This document shows positions 59,590 through 64,000 of a DNA stretch of 64,000 nt, piece after piece. The translations under genes and the position numbers were made by a program. Origin of the DNA: Trichobilharzia regenti. Its lineage: Eukaryota; Platyhelminthes; Trematoda; Strigeidida; Schistosomatidae. Where the stretch lies: positions 58,601,112 through 58,665,111 of the forward strand of contig OX235265.1 of assembly GCA_944472135.2 (NCBI GenBank), given 5' to 3'. The notes beneath the pieces were generated by a model. That model saw only the letters and a program-made list of their open reading frames with translations. It did not search any database and was not told where the DNA came from. Positions within the stretch are counted from its first letter, which is position 1, and every line of letters starts with the position of its first letter.

Positions 59590-60093
59590 AGCCTCACCCT
59601 ATATCCGCTAACATTACTCGTCGAGGGAGGCGATGGCTTGGCATACGTAACACATGTCCTAACCATCTCAGTCTTTGTAGCTTCACGACTTCGTCGATTG
59701 ATTTCCCCTGTTTACCTAGAACTCTACGCCTAACCTCCATGTTGCTCACCTTATTATGCCCTTTAAACGGGAAATAGAGCGAAGGCACCTATGATCAAAG
59801 ACAGCTAGTCTTTTCATGTCTTCCACTCTGAGTGGCCAGGTCTCACAACCATAAAGGAGGACGGAGCGGACTGCTAAGAAGTACACCCACCCTTTGGTCG
59901 ATAGTCGAACATCTCGTCTACGCCACAGTCGGCGTAAACTGGCAAATGCGAAACGAGCCCCCTGTATTCGTGCTGAGATTTCGTCAGAGATCAGCCCGTT
60001 GGGGCTGATGGTACTTCCCAAATAAGTGAAGCGGTCAACGTGCTCTACCACTTCACTTCCTATTTTTAAACTAGGCGTCGATGTAGTCCAGTC
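59590..60093 (-). pseudogene. SR2 RT thumb and C-terminal region
   Basis: This continues the palm region after a single nonsense codon. It includes the VEHVDRFTYLGSTISPNGL block, the conserved SVLLYGCETWPL block, and then, after a frameshift, the WLGHVLRM block typical of the RTE C terminus. About 380 bp of 3' sequence follows to the ACAG tail. Confidence 0.82.
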
Positions 60094-60696
60094 CTATATC
60101 ATCATCTTGCATTTGGCGGGAGCGAATCGCATGCCAAACATTCGTAGATTACAGCTCAAGGTGTTTAGAAGACTCTGCATTTCGTCAGCGTCTTCGCCTA
60201 GAAGGACTATATCGTCTGCATATTCCAAGTCAACGAGATTAGTCCCAGGTAGCAAGTCAATCCCTGAGTCGCTGAAGTCACCTAGGGTTAAGTCCATTAA
60301 CACATCTATGATGAAGTTGAATAGAAAAGGGGATAATGGGCATCCTTGACGGACACCACTAGTCGTCATCAGTTCAGATGACAGCTCACCGTAAGCCCTC
60401 ACCTGGCTGTATGAGTACGAGTAGAGTGCCTTAATCAGTGGAATATATTTTCTCGGGATTCCCTTTACAGCCAGGCATCTCCAGAGGACTTCTCGATCGA
60501 CAGAGTCGAATGCTGCCTTTAGGTCAAGAAATATAATGACTGTTGGACGCCGGTAGGAATGCCTATGTTCTAGAATCTGTCGGAGGGTGAAGATATGATC
60601 AATACACCCTCTTCCTGGTCGAAAGCCTGCCTGGCTCTCTCGTGTTTGTGCCTCCCGAGCACCACTCAGTCTACGCATGATTATTGAGCCTAGGAC
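60094..60696 (-). pseudogene. SR2 reverse transcriptase, palm region
   Basis: The open frame shows MRRLSGAREAQTRESQAGFR, FLDLKAAFDSVDREVLW, SGVRQGCPLSPFLFNFIIDV and LEYADDIVLLGED. It therefore holds both catalytic Asp motifs of the RT. The frame stops at a TAG (60094-60096) where related copies most likely have CAG; the same frame then continues to 59746 as the thumb region with RFTYLGSTIS and SVLLYGCETW. A frameshift near 59750 precedes the C-terminal EVRRRVLGKQG and LRWLGHVLRM. The copy is dead but recent. Confidence 0.88.
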
Positions 60697-60710
60697 TTTA
60701 GATACTATAT

Positions 60711-61307
60711 ATTATATTATATATATATTATATTATTTATATTATTTCCCGTGTAAAGTGGCATAATAAGGTGAGCAACATGGAGGTTAGGCGTAGAGTT
60801 CTAGGTAAACAGGGGAAATCAATCGACGAAGTCGTGAAGCTACAAAGACTGAGATGGTTAGGACATGTGTTACGTATGCCAAGCCATCGCCTCCCTCGAC
60901 GAGTAATGTTAGCGGATATAGGGTGAGGCTGGAAAAAAGCTAGCGGCGGTCAAACAAAAACTTGGTACCAGTCAATGAAATCCACAACAGTTGGTCTAAG
61001 CCACGTAGGAAGGTGTAGACTGCGTAACTGGTTGGGTCCTCGGGACGGTAAAAATCTATGGTTGGAAACAATTGGTGACATGGCTCAAAATCGTTCTCAG
61101 TGGCGCATATGCATCCACTCCCTGTGACTTATGATCTTCAATGAAACTGTTTTGTATTTCTTTATTACTCCTTTGTCTCACACCTCTGCTCACTGTTTCT
61201 ATTATGCTTTTCTTGTACTTTCTTCTCTTGCTTCGCGTGCTACACTGAGTTTGGCGACTTGAACTGGTGCACATTTGTGCAAAGTTCTATGTCGAAAACA
61301 GACAGAC
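60711..61307 (+). mobile_element. Nested SR2 3' end, inserted in opposite orientation
   Basis: Plus-strand copy of the SR2 C terminus and 3' UTR (about 60745-61307), reverse complementary to 59210-59770 of the outer copy and almost identical to it. It ends in 'acagacagac'. The 11-mer AGATACTATAT lies at 60700-60710 and at 61308-61318, a clean target duplication. The 5' junction carries about 34 bp of pure A/T sequence (60711-60744) that belongs to neither copy. It is severely 5' truncated and codes for no complete domain. Confidence 0.9.
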
Positions 61308-61318
61308 AGATACTATAT

Positions 61319-61730
61319 TAGTCAAGCTAATCCCTCTGTGACTATCACAGGAAGACTTGTCTGCCTTCTTGTATATGGGGATAATCAGTGACTTACACCA
61401 ACCCGATGGGACTTCCTCTGATTCCTAGACGCTACCTAGAACCTCAGTTAATGTAGACAGTAAGCTGTCTCCACCGTACTTAAATACCTCTGGAGTCATT
61501 CCATCAGGTCCCGCTGCTTTGCCTAGTTTCAGATTGGTTACAGCTTTAGTAACCTCGGTTAGGGATGGAGGACCTGTGTCTATATCCCATTCAGGGAGGT
61601 GTTGGATGTTCGGAAGGTTGAGCGTGGCTGTGGGCCAATTAAACTGCTCCTCATACTGCTCTTTCCAACGATCTAGTCGTCTATCCTGGGAGCTAATTAT
61701 AGTGCCATTTTTTTCCGAGATTGTTTCATA
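61319..61730 (-). pseudogene. SR2 reverse transcriptase, N-terminal fragment
   Basis: The 5' part of the outer SR2 copy, separated from the palm by the nested insert. It matches 34068-34480 almost base for base, with the GPDGMTPE region at about 61500. A stop arises near 61430 where the text changes from 'gattcccagacgctgcc' to 'gattcctagacgctacc'. Homology stops at about 61730. Confidence 0.82.
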
Positions 61731-61957
61731 CTGCCGTCGCTACACTTTCTAAAGACGTTACGAACACTAGTTAGTATTATACACCAGAATACCATTTCAG
61801 TATAAGAAGCAAAGGAGATAGATCTCAGTAAAAGAGTAAATCTATGGGATTTTATTTTTTAATTTTTTAATAACTAACAGAGACAACTGCATAGTTTATG
61901 TCATAAAACGAGTTAAACATTTTTGAACCAAAAATGAATTAAAAACAGCTCAATTAC

Positions 61958-62055
61958 CTGAAGATGCTCTATTCAAAAAACTCAAGGCCCAGTCAAATTT
62001 TAAATTCATTAAGGCCATTGCAGCTGCTCGTTCGTATTGTCCTTCAGAGCACAAG
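61958..62055 (-). CDS. mios: MIOS, exon with YERAAAMALMNL motif
   Basis: A 98-nt exon with acceptor TGTAAAG (62062-62056) and donor GTAATT (61957-61952). One base completes the preceding codon. It reads LCSEGQYERAAAMALMNLKF, then SFLNRASS and a final G. This matches the EGEWERAAAVALFNL...ILNEGAS stretch of MIOS (from memory), and phase and sequence join directly to DSDIGLVALALAGYTD of the exon at 58210. The preceding exons, including the WD40 propeller, are not found in the rest of the window and should lie beyond 64000. Confidence 0.9.
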
Positions 62056-62339
62056 CTTTACAATAAATACAAAAAGAGTTATGCACGTTCACCGCAGCAT
62101 TGTATGAAAATAAACAAAGTCAAATAAATTAACAATAACTGATTGGTATTTGCTGATGATATTTAAATTATAATAGAAAGACGTATGTGAAATAACCTTT
62201 ATAATACAAGAAAAGAGTTTTAGATCACGTAAAGAAGTAAAGTAATAACGAAGATGGAAGTAAAAAGCTGTGATATTTTAACTTAAGAAATTAATCAGCC
62301 TTAAGGAAACTGAGCTTTTAGGTTAACACTTTTAGAGTC

Positions 62340-62425
62340 ATGAGAAAAAGACGTAAACAGCGAAGAAAATTTCCTTTTCGATGATTTATTTTCATAAGCT
62401 ATACAATCGTAATTATATTCAACAA
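62340..62425 (-). mobile_element. Penelope-like 3' terminus, inverted
   Basis: 'tttcgatgatttattttcat' followed by 'aagctatacaatcgtaatta' aligns with 'tttcggcgatttcattctca' and 'aagctgtacaatcgcattta' at 54330-54370, which is the reverse-complemented 3' end of the left fold-back arm. It therefore points left, while the ORF fragment next to it points right. Confidence 0.7.
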
Positions 62426-62469
62426 AGAAATCATAAGACCAATTATGTTCACTACATGAAACCCTACTA

Positions 62470-62990
62470 CAGAACGGGTATCCACCAAGATTCATCTACA
62501 AAAACAGGAAGGAAAAGCCTCCGTCGCCAAAAATCACAACTGTTCCTAAGAAGACTCTCTTCATGAAACTAGAATTCAAAGGTGATATCGCAGCGCAAAT
62601 TCTTAGAAACAGCCTTTCCAAACGCCTAAAGAAGACATTTCAAGCAACCACCTCAAGCATCACATTCTCCACTAGACAGTTAATCCAGTCTAACGTTAAG
62701 AACAAGATACCGCTTTTGACCAGTCATCAATTTACTTGCTCAAGTGGAGCAAAGTATATCGGCCATACGCAAAATAAAGTCCACAAACGTATTCTGGAAC
62801 ACTGTCCAGCTTGGCTGACTAGCCCACAGGAGAAAAGAAGAATAGCAGCAGCTCTATCCCCGAACACCTTACCAACCCTGGACATCGAGCACCCCTACAT
62901 GAATGCTTCACAGTGCTACATAGAGTCCCTCACTATCGTACAAACGGACGTCGCATACGCTATCTGTAAATAGCTGATTTATTGGCACTT
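62470..62990 (+). pseudogene. Penelope-like element GIY-YIG fragment
   Basis: The frame gives LEFKGDIAAQILRNSLSKRL, KKTFQATTSSITFSTRQL, HQFTCSSGAKYIGHTQNKV and ILEHCPAWL, collinear with the 210-codon ORF at 55835. YIG and the surrounding residues persist. The N-terminal part (62470-62566) is in another frame. After about 62830 the match weakens, then returns with TDVAYAIC. It is 5' truncated, diverged and inactive. Confidence 0.82.
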
Positions 62991-62994
62991 CGGG

Positions 62995-63410
62995 ATGTGA
63001 TATTGGACTTCTGCATTCAAAAGTAATACTTACATTCACTCGCCCTACCGTTACCAGAGTAAAGTTCTTATAATAATTTTGCTTCTTTTTAAATATATAT
63101 AAGCTTACTATTATTATTACTGTTATTTTATCATCATTCTCATCATCCATATTTTATTATCACTCTATTACTGTTTGTTAATAGTATCGCGTTTTCATAC
63201 AGAATTTATAAAAACACCTTATCGTCTTTCCACTAGTTCTTGTCCACTCTACACAACTATATTAATTAGTCATTTACTCACACTCATTACGTCATCCGAA
63301 ATTCTGCACCTTTTCTAATTTTCAATTAGTGACCCCCTAATAGATCGAAACCTACATTACGTAATATGTCTTCGAGGATATATTTTATCAGTATCTGACT
63401 GATCTTATGA
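62995..63410. other. Spacer, nothing recognised
   Basis: AT-rich sequence between the Penelope-like and CR1-like fragments. Confidence 0.4.
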
Positions 63411-63416
63411 TTTCTC

Positions 63417-64000
63417 TCTTAACATCCTAAACGTTTCTTTTTCCAAAAACGTTGTACCTGTTGTGTGGAAAGACATTAAAATATTTCCTGTGCCTAAACC
63501 TGGAAATAGCAAGAATGTAAAATTCAGACCCATTGCCATTACTTCCCCGTTTCTAAAGCTCATGAAAAAACTAGTACTTCTTAAACTCGAACCCTCCCTT
63601 AAAAGTTTTGAATACCCCAAACAATTTGCATATAGACAAGTTAGGAGCACTTTAGACACCGTCTTACACAACAGGATCGTCGCATCATTAGATAAGGGTG
63701 CCAAATACGCTCGCTGCACATTTCTCGACTTCACTTCTGTTTTCGATTCTGCACCTAGATATCTCTTCCTAAATAAGCTCTCCATGACACAAACTGAGTC
63801 CTGGGTCACTAACTGGTTCCATTCCTACTTCTCTAACAGAATGCAGTATAGTGTATACAAAGGTAAATCATCCCCCACTGTGCTCACTGAAGCTGGTGTC
63901 CCCAAGGTGCTGTACACTCCCTACTTCTCTTTTCTTTCTTTCTACATGACTTACCATCTTCAAATGACATTAATTTTGTTAAATATGCTGATGACCTGAC
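63417..64000 (+). pseudogene. CR1/Perere-like LINE fragment, runs off the window
   Basis: The frame 63463-63910 matches the intact RT at 48488-50401: WKDIKI.PVPK, KFRPIAITSPFLKLM, CTFLDFTSVFDSAP and TEAGVP. A one-base deletion at about 63903 breaks GVPQGAV. The shifted frame then gives INFVKYADDLT at the window edge. It is 5' truncated at about 63417 and diverged, so a different, older copy. Confidence 0.88.

Larger units (their letters stand above)
59210..61730 (-). mobile_element. SR2-like RTE (outer copy), split by a nested insertion
   Basis: The minus-strand copy runs from a 5' truncation in the reverse transcriptase region (about 61730) to an ACAG-type tail at about 59210. It is interrupted at 60711-61307 by another SR2 3' end. 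With the insert removed, the text at 60700-60710 continues at 61319 exactly as in the uninterrupted copy at 34058-34080. It is in the same orientation as MIOS, inside an intron. Confidence 0.92.

Overview
This AT-rich window looks like genomic DNA of a blood fluke (Schistosoma or a close relative). The evidence is the combination of tRNA-derived SINEs carrying hammerhead ribozymes (the SM-alpha type), SR2-like RTE retrotransposons, Perere/CR1-like LINEs, Penelope-like elements with a GIY-YIG domain, short ORFs and spliced coding sequence with long repeat-filled introns. The species cannot be told from the sequence alone.

Only one host gene can be supported: the 3' part of MIOS, a GATOR2 subunit that activates TORC1 in response to amino acids. 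It lies on the minus strand. Seven exons (62055-61958, 58210-58044, 57514-57449, 51959-51529, 45246-44937, 43554-43067, 39662-39329) splice with GT/AG borders and fully compatible phases. Together they encode about 630 C-terminal residues, ending in the Cys/His zinc-binding domain. The N-terminal WD40 part must lie beyond position 64000. The first 39 kb shows no convincing host exon and looks intergenic or deeply intronic, with scattered old repeats.

The MIOS introns hold most of the notable structure. The intron at 45247-51528 contains an antisense CR1-type LINE with an intact 637-codon reverse transcriptase ORF, whose endonuclease is broken by a 658-bp insertion with a 12-bp target duplication. 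The intron at 51960-57448 contains a solo LTR and a huge near-perfect palindrome: two head-to-head copies of a Penelope-like element with 1,532-bp arms and an 11-bp spacer, flanked by an 11-bp target duplication and ending about 86 nt from a MIOS splice donor. The intron at 58211-61957 contains an SR2-like RTE element with a second, oppositely oriented SR2 3' end inserted in it (11-bp duplication). A smaller inverted Penelope arrangement and another CR1 fragment lie at 62340-64000.

Three hammerhead ribozymes with complete conserved cores can be folded by hand: 31639-31700 (-), 37961-38020 (-) and 41397-41442 (+). They belong to at least two, probably three, different repeat families. Many degenerate relatives lie around them. 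A separate SINE family appears to derive from tRNA-Gly. Three solo LTRs of one family (10101-10405, 30661-30968, 53922-54260) are also present, two with clear 4-bp target duplications.
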